DNA from: Nioella sp965215655
GTDB taxonomy: Bacteria; Pseudomonadota; Alphaproteobacteria; Rhodobacterales; Rhodobacteraceae
Assembly: GCF_965215655.1 (NCBI RefSeq)
Contig: NZ_OZ244111.1
Span: 1,612,001-1,676,000 of the forward strand
Reading direction: 5' to 3'
DNA: 64,000 nucleotides
The notes under the pieces are model-generated. The model was given only the letters and a program-made list of their open reading frames with translations, did not search any database and was not told the DNA's origin. Made by a program: the position numbers and the translations under genes. Of the stretch, positions 43,206 through 51,752 are shown piece after piece. Within the stretch, counting starts at the first letter, position 1. Each line of letters opens with the position of its first letter.

Positions 43206-44855
43206 ATGGCAAAAACGCCCCCATTGATGGAACTGCCGATCAAGACTGCCGAAGGCGGCTTCTATGACGGGTTCAGCAAAGACGTCACCGTTACCGCAAA
43301 AATTCTCGTTGGTGCGCTGATCATCTGGGCTGTCGCATTTCCTGACAACGCCGCCAGCGTGCTTGGCAGCCTCAACAGCTTCCTGCTGGCGAATTTCGCA
43401 ACCTGGTATATCTGGGTCGTGGCCTTCTTTATCATCGTTTGCATTCTCTTGGCGATCATGCCGGCCTCGGGCCGCCTGACGCTCGGATTGCCGGAGGACA
43501 AGCCGGAGTTTTCGAATTTCTCCTGGTTCTCGATGATGTTCGGGGCCGGGATCGGGATCGGGATGCTGACCTTCGCAACGGCGGAACCGATCTATCATTT
43601 CGCCACCAACCCTGACGTGATCATGGGGGACGCGGAAGGCTCGTCCGCCGATAACGTGCGCAACGCCTACAAGTGGTCGTTCCTGCACTGGGGCATCGGG
43701 GCCTGGGCCTGCTATGCGCTGGTCGGTCTGGCGCTGGCCTATTTCTCGTATCGCCGCAACCTGCCGCTGACCATCCGGTCGGCCCTGGTGCCGCTGTTCG
43801 GGAAGTCGCTGTCGGGCACGCTTGGCCATGTGGTCGACATCGTCGCCGTCGTGGCCACCGTTCTGGGCGTGTCGCAGACGCTTGGCTTTGGCGTGAACCA
43901 GTTCGTGGCCGGTATCCATCGGATCGGCTTTGGCGATTGGCTGCTGCGGGAAGATGGCAGCGCCTCGACCGCGGCGATCATCTTTGCGCTGCTGGTGATC
44001 ATGGGGGCCTCGACCCTGTCGGCGCTGTCCGGCGTGGGCAAGGGCATCAAGTGGCTGTCGAATATCAACATGGGGCTGAGCTTCTTCCTGCTGGCCTTCT
44101 TCTTGATCTTCGGCTCCACCTTCTTCGGGCTTCAGGCACTGTTCGTCGGCATCTTCGACTACCTGGTCAACCTGCCCTCGATGATGTTCACCGTCTGGCG
44201 CGCTGACGGAGTGGAAGACTCGGTCGCAACCCAACTTGCTGGCTGGCAGGGCGGTTGGTCCGTCTTCTACTGGGCCTGGTGGATTGCGTTCGCCCCCTTC
44301 GTGGGCGTGTTCCTGGCGCGTATTTCCCGCGGTCGGACCGTGCGCGAATATGTTCTGGGTGCAATCATCATCCCGTCGATGATGTGCTTCGTCTGGTTCG
44401 CGATCGTTGGCGGCACCGCCATTGACCTGTCGCTGAACGGCGATGCGGGCGACGCGATCACCGGTGCTGGCGCGGAATCGCAGCTCTTTGCGATGCTCGA
44501 CGTGATGCTGTCCTCGGGCCTGGCCTGGGTCATGGCCGTGATCGTGGTGGTTCTGCTGTTGACCTATCTCGTGACCTCTGCCGACTCCGCCGTTCTGATC
44601 GTGAACACGATCAATTCCGGCGGTGACGAAGGCCCCAAAGGCCGTCCGCACATCCTGTTCTGGGGCGCGGCCCTGGCATTGGTCGTGGGGGCGCTCTTGG
44701 TTATCGGCGGGCTTGGGGCGATCCAGACCGCGATGGTCATCGGGGCGCTTCCGTTCAGCTTCGTGATGCTGCTGATGGGCTTTGCCGTGATCAAGGGCAT
44801 CTGGCGCGATGCGATCCGTGAAAAGAACGGTGTCGAAAGCGTCTATCGCGAGTGA
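43206..44855 (+). CDS. BCCT family transporter (betaine/choline/carnitine; possibly DMSP)
   Basis: 549 residues from the ATG at 43206; frames running further upstream are rejected because GGGAGGAGA sits just before this ATG. Twelve membrane helices. Hallmarks of the BCCT family: FSWFSMMFGAGIGIGMLTFATAEPIYHF, the glycine-rich TM3, and the TM8 block WWIAFAPFVGVFLARISRGRT with tryptophans lining the substrate site. Imports trimethylammonium-like compounds or their sulfonium analogue DMSP. The nearness of dmdA-acuI (2.1 kb) makes DMSP attractive, but this is inference. Confidence 0.92.
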   Translation: MAKTPPLMELPIKTAEGGFYDGFSKDVTVTAKILVGALIIWAVAFPDNAASVLGSLNSFLLANFATWYIWVVAFFIIVCILLAIMPASGRLTLGLPEDKPEFSNFSWFSMMFGAGIGIGMLTFATAEPIYHFATNPDVIMGDAEGSSADNVRNAYKWSFLHWGIGAWACYALVGLALAYFSYRRNLPLTIRSALVPLFGKSLSGTLGHVVDIVAVVATVLGVSQTLGFGVNQFVAGIHRIGFGDWLLREDGSASTAAIIFALLVIMGASTLSALSGVGKGIKWLSNINMGLSFFLLAFFLIFGSTFFGLQALFVGIFDYLVNLPSMMFTVWRADGVEDSVATQLAGWQGGWSVFYWAWWIAFAPFVGVFLARISRGRTVREYVLGAIIIPSMMCFVWFAIVGGTAIDLSLNGDAGDAITGAGAESQLFAMLDVMLSSGLAWVMAVIVVVLLLTYLVTSADSAVLIVNTINSGGDEGPKGRPHILFWGAALALVVGALLVIGGLGAIQTAMVIGALPFSFVMLLMGFAVIKGIWRDAIREKNGVESVYRE

Positions 44856-44879
44856 TGCGCGGCATCTGATGTGAGGGGG

Positions 44880-44916
44880 ATCCCCCGCCGGGCAACCGGT
44901 GGGGGATTTTCTTTTT
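44880..44916 (+). terminator. Rho-independent terminator of the BCCT gene
   Basis: ATCCCCCGCCGG and CCGGTGGGGGAT pair around GCAA with one mismatch, followed by a T-rich tract, 25 bases after the stop. Confidence 0.85.
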
Positions 44917-45096
44917 GTGATCCCGTGATTGACCGCATGGTGGCTCTGTCGTAGCCCTGTTGTCGTCCCGTCGGTAAGACGGGGCTGCCGCTGATCCGGG
45001 TCGGGTCGCCGGCTCGGCTGGAAGACCTGCCAGGATGGGAATGCCCGCCCTGAGGCCCGTATTCCCGAGCAAGGCAAAGAGACTGAGGATCACAGA

Positions 45097-46323
45097 ATGT
45101 CCCAACTTGATATCGACTGGGTGCGCGCGCAGTTCCCGGCTTTTTCGCAACCCTCCCTCCAGGGGCAGGCCTTTTTCGAGAACGCAGGCGGCAGCTATAC
45201 CTGTCAGCAGGTGATCGACCGGCTGTTCCGCTTCTACACGGAGCGCAAGGTCCAGCCCTATGCCCCCTTTGAAGCAAGCCGTTTGGGCGGCGAGGAGATG
45301 GACGAGGCGCGGACCCGTCTGGCCGCGATGCTGGGGGTGGAGACCGATGAGCTGTCCTTCGGCCCGTCCACCACGCAGAACACCTATGTGCTGGCGCAGG
45401 CCTTCCGGCAGTATCTGGACGAGGGCGATGCGATTGTCGTGACCAATCAGGACCACGAGGCCAATTCCGGGCCATGGCGGCGGCTGGCCGACGAGGGGAT
45501 CGAGGTCCGTGAATGGCAGATCGACCCCGAGACCGGGCATCTGGACCCCTCTGCGCTGACGCCTTTGATGGCCGATGGTAAGGTGCGGCTGGTTTGCTTC
45601 CCGCATTGTTCCAACGTGGTGGGCGAGGTGAATGACGTCGCCGCGATCTGCGCGCAGGCCAGGGCGGCGGGGGCCTATACCTGCGTCGACGGGGTCAGCT
45701 ATGCGCCGCACGGGTTCGAGGATGTTGGTGCGCTCGGGGCCGATATATACCTCTTCTCCGCCTACAAGACCTACGGGCCGCATCAGGGTATCATGGTGAT
45801 CCGCCGGGCGCTTGGGGAGGTGCTGCCGAACCAGGGGCACTATTTCAACGAGGGGTCGCTCTATAAACGTTTCACGCCCGCTGGCCCCGACCATGCGCAG
45901 GTGGCTGCCAGTGCCGGCATGGCCGACTACATGGAGGCGCTCTCGGCCCATCACGGCGGACCGGCCAGCGGGGCAGGGGCCGCGCGGTTTGCGCATGATC
46001 TGATGCGCGAGCAGGAAGTGTCGCTGCTGGAGCCGCTTCTGGCCTACCTGTCGTCCAAGAACTCGCTGCGCCTGATCGGCTCGGCTTCGCCAACAGGCCG
46101 CGCGCCAACTGTGGCTGTCTCGCTGGACCGGGCGGGGGAGGCGGTCGCGGCTGATCTTGCGCCTCATGGCATCATGGCAGGCGGTGGTGATTTCTATGCC
46201 GTGCGCCCGCTTGGCGCCATGGGGGTGAATCTTGATAAGGGCGTGCTGCGCCTGAGCTTCACCCATTACACGCATCACGGAGAAATCCAGCAATTGATCG
46301 GGGCGCTTGACAAGGTGATCTGA
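45097..46323 (+). CDS. Class V aminotransferase/cysteine desulfurase-like PLP enzyme
   Basis: 408 residues. Fold type I PLP enzyme: FENAGGSYTCQQVID near the start, STTQNTYVLA, the histidine in NQDHEANSGPW, VDGVSYAPH with the pyridine-binding aspartate, and the lysine in FSAYKTYGPHQG. Members include cysteine desulfurases, but the mobile catalytic cysteine loop is not recognisable, so the reaction is open. The gene stands behind the BCCT terminator and before phrB. Confidence 0.85.
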   Translation: MSQLDIDWVRAQFPAFSQPSLQGQAFFENAGGSYTCQQVIDRLFRFYTERKVQPYAPFEASRLGGEEMDEARTRLAAMLGVETDELSFGPSTTQNTYVLAQAFRQYLDEGDAIVVTNQDHEANSGPWRRLADEGIEVREWQIDPETGHLDPSALTPLMADGKVRLVCFPHCSNVVGEVNDVAAICAQARAAGAYTCVDGVSYAPHGFEDVGALGADIYLFSAYKTYGPHQGIMVIRRALGEVLPNQGHYFNEGSLYKRFTPAGPDHAQVAASAGMADYMEALSAHHGGPASGAGAARFAHDLMREQEVSLLEPLLAYLSSKNSLRLIGSASPTGRAPTVAVSLDRAGEAVAADLAPHGIMAGGGDFYAVRPLGAMGVNLDKGVLRLSFTHYTHHGEIQQLIGALDKVI

Positions 46324-46378
46324 CGGGCTTGACCGGTGCCGGGTGCGATCTAGGTGTCTGGCGACAAAAGGGCAGGGC

Positions 46379-47758
46379 ATGAGCATGGCACCGATCATCT
46401 ACTGGATGCGCCGGGATTTCCGGCTGGCGGACAACCCGGCACTGACGGCCTGTCAGGGGCGCCCGGTGATCCCGGTGGTGATCCGCGACGGCTCTGTCAC
46501 AGCGCTCGGCGCAGCCCCTGCCTTCCGGTTGGGCCGGGCGCTGGAAGAGTTTTGCAAAACTCTTGGCCAGCCCGGTGGCTCGGTCATTCTGCGCACAGGC
46601 GATGCGCTGGAGGTGTTGGAGGCGCTGATCGCGGAAACCGGCGCGACCAAGGTGGTGTGGAACCGGCTCTACGACCCGCACGCGCGGGACCGCGACAGCA
46701 AGATCAAGGCGGCGCTGAGGGACCGGGGGATCGAGGCCGAAAGCTTCAACGCCCATCTGCTGTTCGAACCCTGGACCGTGGAAACCGGAACCGGCGGGTT
46801 CTACCGGGTCTACACGCCCTTTTGGAAGGCGGTGCGCGACCGTGATGTCCCTGCCCCCCTGCCGGTTCCCAAGCTGACCTTTCCCGATCGGATGCCTGCC
46901 AGCGAGAGCCTCCGGGACTGGGCCCTGTCTGCGCCGATGCACCGTGGCGCGGCGATTGTCGAAAAACATCTGCTGCTTGGGGAGCAGGCCGCTCAGGACA
47001 GATTGGCGGAGTTTATGGACCGGCGTGTCGCCAGCTATCGCGACGACCGGGATTTCCTCGCGCTCGATGCCACCTCCGGCCTGTCGGAACCGCTCACCTA
47101 TGGTGAGATTTCTCCCCGCCAGTGCTGGCATGCCGGCTGGCGCGCGATGGAGGGCGCAGGTGGCAAGGGGGCGGAACATTTCCTCAAGGAATTGGTCTGG
47201 CGTGAATTCGCCTATCACTTGGTCTTCCATTCGTCGGAAATCCTGACTGGCAACTGGCGTCCTGAATGGAACGATTTTCCCTGGCAGGGCGATGGCGAGG
47301 CGGCAGAGCGTTGGCGCTACGGCGAGACCGGAGTGGAAATCGTCGACGCCGCCATGCGGGAGCTTTACGTCACCGGCCGCATGCACAACCGCGCGCGGAT
47401 GCTGGTGGCATCTTATCTTACCAAGCACCTGATGGTGGATTGGCGCATCGGGCGCGACTGGTTTGCCGAGACGCTGGTGGATTGGGACCCGGCCTCGAAC
47501 GCCATGGGCTGGCAATGGGTGGCAGGCTCCGGCCCCGATGCTGCACCGTTCTTCCGCATCTTCAACCCGGATACGCAGGCGGAGAAGTTCGATCGGAAGG
47601 CAGTTTACCGCACGCATTGGCTGCATGGGGCGGGCGCGAAGGATTTCGCCGCCGCGATCCCGAAATCGCGGAGAATCCGCAAGGGCTGCACGCCGATGGT
47701 CAGCCTACCCGAGGGCAGGGAACGGGCGCTCGACGCCTATAAAGCGCTGAAAAGCTAA
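46379..47758 (+). CDS. phrB: Deoxyribodipyrimidine photolyase
   Basis: 459 residues from ATG 46379. N-terminal antenna domain (IIYWMRRDFRLADNPAL) and C-terminal FAD domain with WREFAYHLVFH, the FAD-contact block TGRMHNRARMLVASYLTKHLMVDW, and WQWVAGSGPDAAPFFRIFNP. Light-driven repair of cyclobutane pyrimidine dimers; class I CPD type by these motifs. Lies just before cfa, a common order in roseobacters. Confidence 0.94.
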   Translation: MSMAPIIYWMRRDFRLADNPALTACQGRPVIPVVIRDGSVTALGAAPAFRLGRALEEFCKTLGQPGGSVILRTGDALEVLEALIAETGATKVVWNRLYDPHARDRDSKIKAALRDRGIEAESFNAHLLFEPWTVETGTGGFYRVYTPFWKAVRDRDVPAPLPVPKLTFPDRMPASESLRDWALSAPMHRGAAIVEKHLLLGEQAAQDRLAEFMDRRVASYRDDRDFLALDATSGLSEPLTYGEISPRQCWHAGWRAMEGAGGKGAEHFLKELVWREFAYHLVFHSSEILTGNWRPEWNDFPWQGDGEAAERWRYGETGVEIVDAAMRELYVTGRMHNRARMLVASYLTKHLMVDWRIGRDWFAETLVDWDPASNAMGWQWVAGSGPDAAPFFRIFNPDTQAEKFDRKAVYRTHWLHGAGAKDFAAAIPKSRRIRKGCTPMVSLPEGRERALDAYKALKS

Positions 47759-47817
47759 ATCTCTTGCCAGATGACAGAGTTCGCGTCCATGATACGCTTG
47801 CGACAAGGGGATGGGAC

Positions 47818-49029
47818 ATGAGCGTCAAGACAACGACAGTCGGAGAAACCGACCTGCCGCGCTATTTCGCGCAAGTCTTCCAAACGGTCAGCAAGCTGAA
47901 GAACGGGCGTCTGGAGTTCCACCTGCCAGACGGGCGTGTCTTCCGGGCCGAGGGCGAGAACCCCGGGCCGCTCGGCATTTGCGAGGTGCATGATCCCGAT
48001 GTGTTCGCCCGGCTGATCCGCGAGGGCGATCTGGGGTTCTGCGATGCCTATCTGGAGGGCGACTGGTCCACCCCCGATCTGCAGGCGCTGATGGATGCGG
48101 TCCATGCGGATAACGACGAGGTCTATGACGGGTTCCTCGGGATGGCGCTGGTGCGGGCCTATGAGAAGCTGCGCTTCTGGATGCAGGGCAATTCCAAGCG
48201 GCAGGCGAAGAAAAATATCTCGTATCACTATGATCTGGGGAATGATTTCTATTCGCTCTGGCTCGATGACACGATGACCTATTCCTCGGCCCTGTTCGAA
48301 ACCGGCCAGGAACCGACCGAGGCCGCACAGCGGGCCAAATACGCGGCGCTGGCAGACAAGATCGGCGTGAAACCGGGCGATCATCTGCTGGAAATCGGCT
48401 GTGGCTGGGGCGGGTTCGCGGAATATGCCGCGAAGGAGCGCGGCGCGCGGATCACCGGGTTGACGATCAGCCGGGAACAGCACGATTACGCGGTGGCCCG
48501 CATGGAACGGCAGGGGCTGTCGGATCAGGTGGAAATCCGTATGCAGGATTATCGCGATGTGGACGGCCAGTTCGACGGCATCGCCTCGGTCGAGATGTTC
48601 GAAGCCGTGGGCGAGAAATACTGGCCCGTTTTCTTTTCCACCGTTCGGGACCGGCTGAAACCCGGCGCGGTCGCGGCGTTGCAGATCATCACCGTGCAGG
48701 ACGCGCGCTGGAAGGTTTACAAAAGCAGCGTCGATTTCATCCAGAAATACATCTTTCCGGGCGGCATGCTGCCGTGCCCGTCGGTGCTGCGTCAGCAGGT
48801 TGAGGCAGCGGGGTTGCAGTTTTCGGGCAGTCACGAATTCGGGGAAAGCTACAGCCAGACCCTGCGCCGCTGGCACGAGACGTTCAACGAAAGATGGGAC
48901 GATGTGGCGGCGCTTGGGTTTGACGACCGGTTCCGTCGGATGTGGAATTTTTACCTGACCTCTTGCGCAGCAAGCTTTCACAGCGGCAATACTGATGTCA
49001 CACAGATTTCCGTGACCAGACCGGGTTGA
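47818..49029 (+). CDS. cfa: Cyclopropane-fatty-acyl-phospholipid synthase family protein
   Basis: 403 residues from the ATG at 47818 behind AAGGGG. The N-terminal lipid-binding domain precedes NISYHYDLGNDFYSLWLDDTMTYSSALFE, the CFA synthase signature, and the SAM loop LEIGCGWGGFAEYAA. Acts on unsaturated acyl chains of membrane phospholipids with SAM. Other methyl-transfer outcomes exist in this family, so the exact product is not proven. Confidence 0.92.
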   Translation: MSVKTTTVGETDLPRYFAQVFQTVSKLKNGRLEFHLPDGRVFRAEGENPGPLGICEVHDPDVFARLIREGDLGFCDAYLEGDWSTPDLQALMDAVHADNDEVYDGFLGMALVRAYEKLRFWMQGNSKRQAKKNISYHYDLGNDFYSLWLDDTMTYSSALFETGQEPTEAAQRAKYAALADKIGVKPGDHLLEIGCGWGGFAEYAAKERGARITGLTISREQHDYAVARMERQGLSDQVEIRMQDYRDVDGQFDGIASVEMFEAVGEKYWPVFFSTVRDRLKPGAVAALQIITVQDARWKVYKSSVDFIQKYIFPGGMLPCPSVLRQQVEAAGLQFSGSHEFGESYSQTLRRWHETFNERWDDVAALGFDDRFRRMWNFYLTSCAASFHSGNTDVTQISVTRPG

Positions 49030-49033
49030 TCCC

Positions 49034-49477
49034 ATGCCGACCACTGCCAAGCTTGTTTCCGCCGTCCTCTTCGCCATCGTCGGCTTTTTCGCGGCGGCGG
49101 CTTATGCAGAGACCCTGCCGCCGGGGCAGCCGCGGTTCTGGCTGATCCCGATCGTGACGGCGCTTGGCATCGGGCAGGGCTGGATGACCATGGGTCGCAA
49201 TGTGGGCGAGGGGATCTCCATGGCGATCACCACCGGGGTTCGGACGTCCTTCATGATCGCCTTCTGGGCGGTTGCCATTTTCGGCATTTTCGAGATGTTC
49301 TATCGGTCCACCCGGCTGCGCTATGACGGGCCGGGCGAGGCGGTGATCGCGGCGCTGGAACTTTTGATGGAATATGGGCTGTCGGTGTTGACGGCGGTGC
49401 CCACGCTGATCATCTTGTTCGGGGGAGGCGCGGTTGCGGGGATCGTGGCCGAGTTTGTAAACCGCCGCTGGAGCTGA
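49034..49477 (+). CDS. trgA: TrgA family membrane protein
   Basis: 147 residues with about four hydrophobic helices (7-25, 36-50, 70-88, 117-140) and the family segment RSTRLRYDGPGEAVIAALELLMEYG. TrgA is known from the Rhodobacter sphaeroides trgAB-cysK tellurite-resistance region; the same order trgA-trgB-cysK occurs here. Its biochemical role is unknown. It starts four bases after cfa and ends nine bases before trgB. Confidence 0.87.
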   Translation: MPTTAKLVSAVLFAIVGFFAAAAYAETLPPGQPRFWLIPIVTALGIGQGWMTMGRNVGEGISMAITTGVRTSFMIAFWAVAIFGIFEMFYRSTRLRYDGPGEAVIAALELLMEYGLSVLTAVPTLIILFGGGAVAGIVAEFVNRRWS

Positions 49478-49486
49478 CCTGACCCG

Positions 49487-50602
49487 ATGACACCCCTGTT
49501 TTTCTTTGGCACGCTGCGGCATCAGCCGCTGCTGGATATCGTTCTTGGCCGTGTCCTCTCACCCGAGCCCGCCCACCTGCCGGGATATCGCGTGGCCTGC
49601 GCCGAGGGCGAGAGCTTTCCCATGCTGGCCGAGGATGCAGGTCGCATCGCCGAGGGGGTGCTGGCCCACGGGCTGACGGAAGACGACATCGCCCGGCTGA
49701 ATTTTTACGAGGGGGCGTTTTCCTACGATCTGGTCGATGTCACCGCCGAGGGGGCGACCGGCCCGGTTCCGGCGCGGGTGTTCATGCCGAAAGAGGCCCC
49801 GTGGCAGCCCGGTGCGGATTGGCACCTGCCGGATTGGGTGGATCAATGGGGGCCGCTGACGCTGATCGCGGCAGGCGAAGTCATGCGGGCCTTCGGGCGC
49901 GAGACGCCCGAGCAGGTCGCAGCGCGTTTCCCGATCATCCGCGCGCGTGCGCAATCCTACGTTCTTGCAGCCGCCCGCCGCAGGCCGGTGACAGTCTCCA
50001 GCCCGTTGACGCGCAACGAGGTGGAACTGACCTCGCTGGCGCGACCATACGAGAAATTCTTCACGGTCGAGGAATACCAGACCCGGTTTCGCCGCTTCGA
50101 CGGCACCTGGTCCGACACCGGTGCGCGCGCCATTTTCAACGTGGGTGATGCGGTGACGGTGCTGCCCTATGATCCGGCGCGCGACATGGTGTTGCTGGTG
50201 GAACAACTGCGCATCGGGGCCTATGCGCAGGGTGATCCGCAGCCATGGCTGCTGGAACCGGTGGCAGGCATCGTCGATGCGGGCGAAAGCTATGAGGAGA
50301 CCGCCTATCGCGAAACCCGCGAAGAGGCACATGCCGAGCTGACAGCGCTGCACAAGGTGGCGGGCTATTACCCCTCGCCGGGGGGTATTGCGCAGTATCT
50401 GGTATCCTATATCGGCATCACCGAACTGGTCGATGATCGCAGGAAGGTGGGCGGGCTGGAGTCCGAGGGCGAAAACATCCGCAACCTGCTGGTGCCCTAT
50501 GAGCAGCTCGTCACCATGCTGGAGACGGGTGAGCTGGTGAACGCGCCGCTGATCCTGTCGGTGCAATGGTTGATGTTGAATCGCGACCGGCTGCGCGCCT
50601 AG
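49487..50602 (+). CDS. trgB: TrgB: gamma-glutamylcyclotransferase-like + Nudix hydrolase (ADP-ribose pyrophosphatase type)
   Basis: 371 residues. Residues 1-115 form an AIG2/GGCT-like domain (LFFFGTLRHQPLL, then LNFYEGAFSYDLV). Residues about 190-371 form a Nudix hydrolase of the ADP-ribose pyrophosphatase group with the Nudix box GIVDAGESYEETAYRETREE. Linked with trgA to tellurite resistance in Rhodobacter. The true substrate of the N-terminal half is not known. Confidence 0.9.
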   Translation: MTPLFFFGTLRHQPLLDIVLGRVLSPEPAHLPGYRVACAEGESFPMLAEDAGRIAEGVLAHGLTEDDIARLNFYEGAFSYDLVDVTAEGATGPVPARVFMPKEAPWQPGADWHLPDWVDQWGPLTLIAAGEVMRAFGRETPEQVAARFPIIRARAQSYVLAAARRRPVTVSSPLTRNEVELTSLARPYEKFFTVEEYQTRFRRFDGTWSDTGARAIFNVGDAVTVLPYDPARDMVLLVEQLRIGAYAQGDPQPWLLEPVAGIVDAGESYEETAYRETREEAHAELTALHKVAGYYPSPGGIAQYLVSYIGITELVDDRRKVGGLESEGENIRNLLVPYEQLVTMLETGELVNAPLILSVQWLMLNRDRLRA

Positions 50603-50672
50603 GCACATTACAGTTGCGATGCTACCTGCTTGAGTTTGGCGCTGTGCGCGCCTATCCCTTCTAGGCAACAAG

Positions 50673-50691
50673 GACCGCTTTCGGGGCGGTC
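50673..50691 (+). promoter_or_regulatory. Hairpin in the cysK leader
   Basis: GACCGC and GCGGTC pair around a 7-base loop, 27 bases before the cysK start. It may be a terminator remnant of trgB or a leader structure; there is no T-run. Confidence 0.4.
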
Positions 50692-50717
50692 ACAAGATAT
50701 CGGCGGAGTGACCGGAC

Positions 50718-51746
50718 ATGACCATCAACAAAGATCTCGCAGCATCCGTGGGCAACACGCCCCTGATCCGGCTGAACCGGCTGAGCGACGCCACCGGATG
50801 CGAGATCCTCGGCAAGGCCGAGTTCATGAATCCCGGCCAGTCGGTCAAGGATCGCGCGGCACTGTTCATCATCCGTGACGCTATTGCGCGCGGTGATCTG
50901 AAGCCCGGTGGGACCATCGTGGAAGGAACCGCCGGAAATACCGGGATCGGCCTGTCGCTGGTGGGGGCCTCGATGGGGTTCAAGACGGTCATCGTCATCC
51001 CCGAGACGCAAAGCCAGGAAAAGAAGGACATGATCCGGCTGGCGGGTGCAGAGCTGGTGCAGGTGCCGGCGGCCCCCTACAAGAACCCCAACAACTACGT
51101 GCGCTACTCCGAGCGGCTGGCCAAGGCGCTGGCCGAAACGGAGCCAAATGGCGCGATCTGGGCCAACCAGTTCGACAATGTGGCGAACCGGCAGGCGCAT
51201 GTGGAAACCACGGGGCCGGAAATCTGGGATCAGACCGGCGGCAAGGTCGATGGCTTCATTTGCGCCGTGGGGTCTGGCGGGACCATCGCCGGTGTCGGCA
51301 TGGCGTTGCAGCCGAAAGGCGTGAAGATCGGCCTTGCCGATCCCGACGGCTCGGGCGTTTACAATTTCTACACCACAGGTGAGTTCAAATCCGAAGGCGG
51401 TTCCATCACCGAAGGCATCGGACAGGGGCGCGAGACGGAGAACCTCAAAGGCTTCCGACCCGACATGAGCTACAAGATTTCCGACGCGGAAGCGCTGCCC
51501 ATGGCCTTTGACCTGCTGTCGGAAGAGGGGCTCTGCGTTGGCGGGTCGTCGGCGATCAACATGGCCGGTGCGGTGCGCATGGCGCGCGAAATGGGGCCGG
51601 GCCATACCATCGTGACGATCCTTTGCGACTACGGCACGCGCTACCAGTCCAAGATGTTCAACCCTGACTTCCTGCGTGAAAAGGGCCTGCCGGTCCCTGC
51701 ATGGATGGATGCCGCCCCGCGCGACCTGCCATCCGTCTTCGAGTAA
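50718..51746 (+). CDS. cysK: Cysteine synthase A (O-acetylserine sulfhydrylase)
   Basis: 342 residues. PLP enzyme that makes cysteine from O-acetylserine and sulfide. The PLP lysine is in NPGQSVKDRAA, the substrate loop is VEGTAGNTGIGLS, and the phosphate-binding loop is AVGSGGTIAGVG. Slightly longer than E. coli CysK by a C-terminal tail. Placed after trgAB as in Rhodobacter, where cysteine metabolism influences tellurite tolerance. Confidence 0.95.
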   Translation: MTINKDLAASVGNTPLIRLNRLSDATGCEILGKAEFMNPGQSVKDRAALFIIRDAIARGDLKPGGTIVEGTAGNTGIGLSLVGASMGFKTVIVIPETQSQEKKDMIRLAGAELVQVPAAPYKNPNNYVRYSERLAKALAETEPNGAIWANQFDNVANRQAHVETTGPEIWDQTGGKVDGFICAVGSGGTIAGVGMALQPKGVKIGLADPDGSGVYNFYTTGEFKSEGGSITEGIGQGRETENLKGFRPDMSYKISDAEALPMAFDLLSEEGLCVGGSSAINMAGAVRMAREMGPGHTIVTILCDYGTRYQSKMFNPDFLREKGLPVPAWMDAAPRDLPSVFE

Positions 51747-51752
51747 CGGGTG

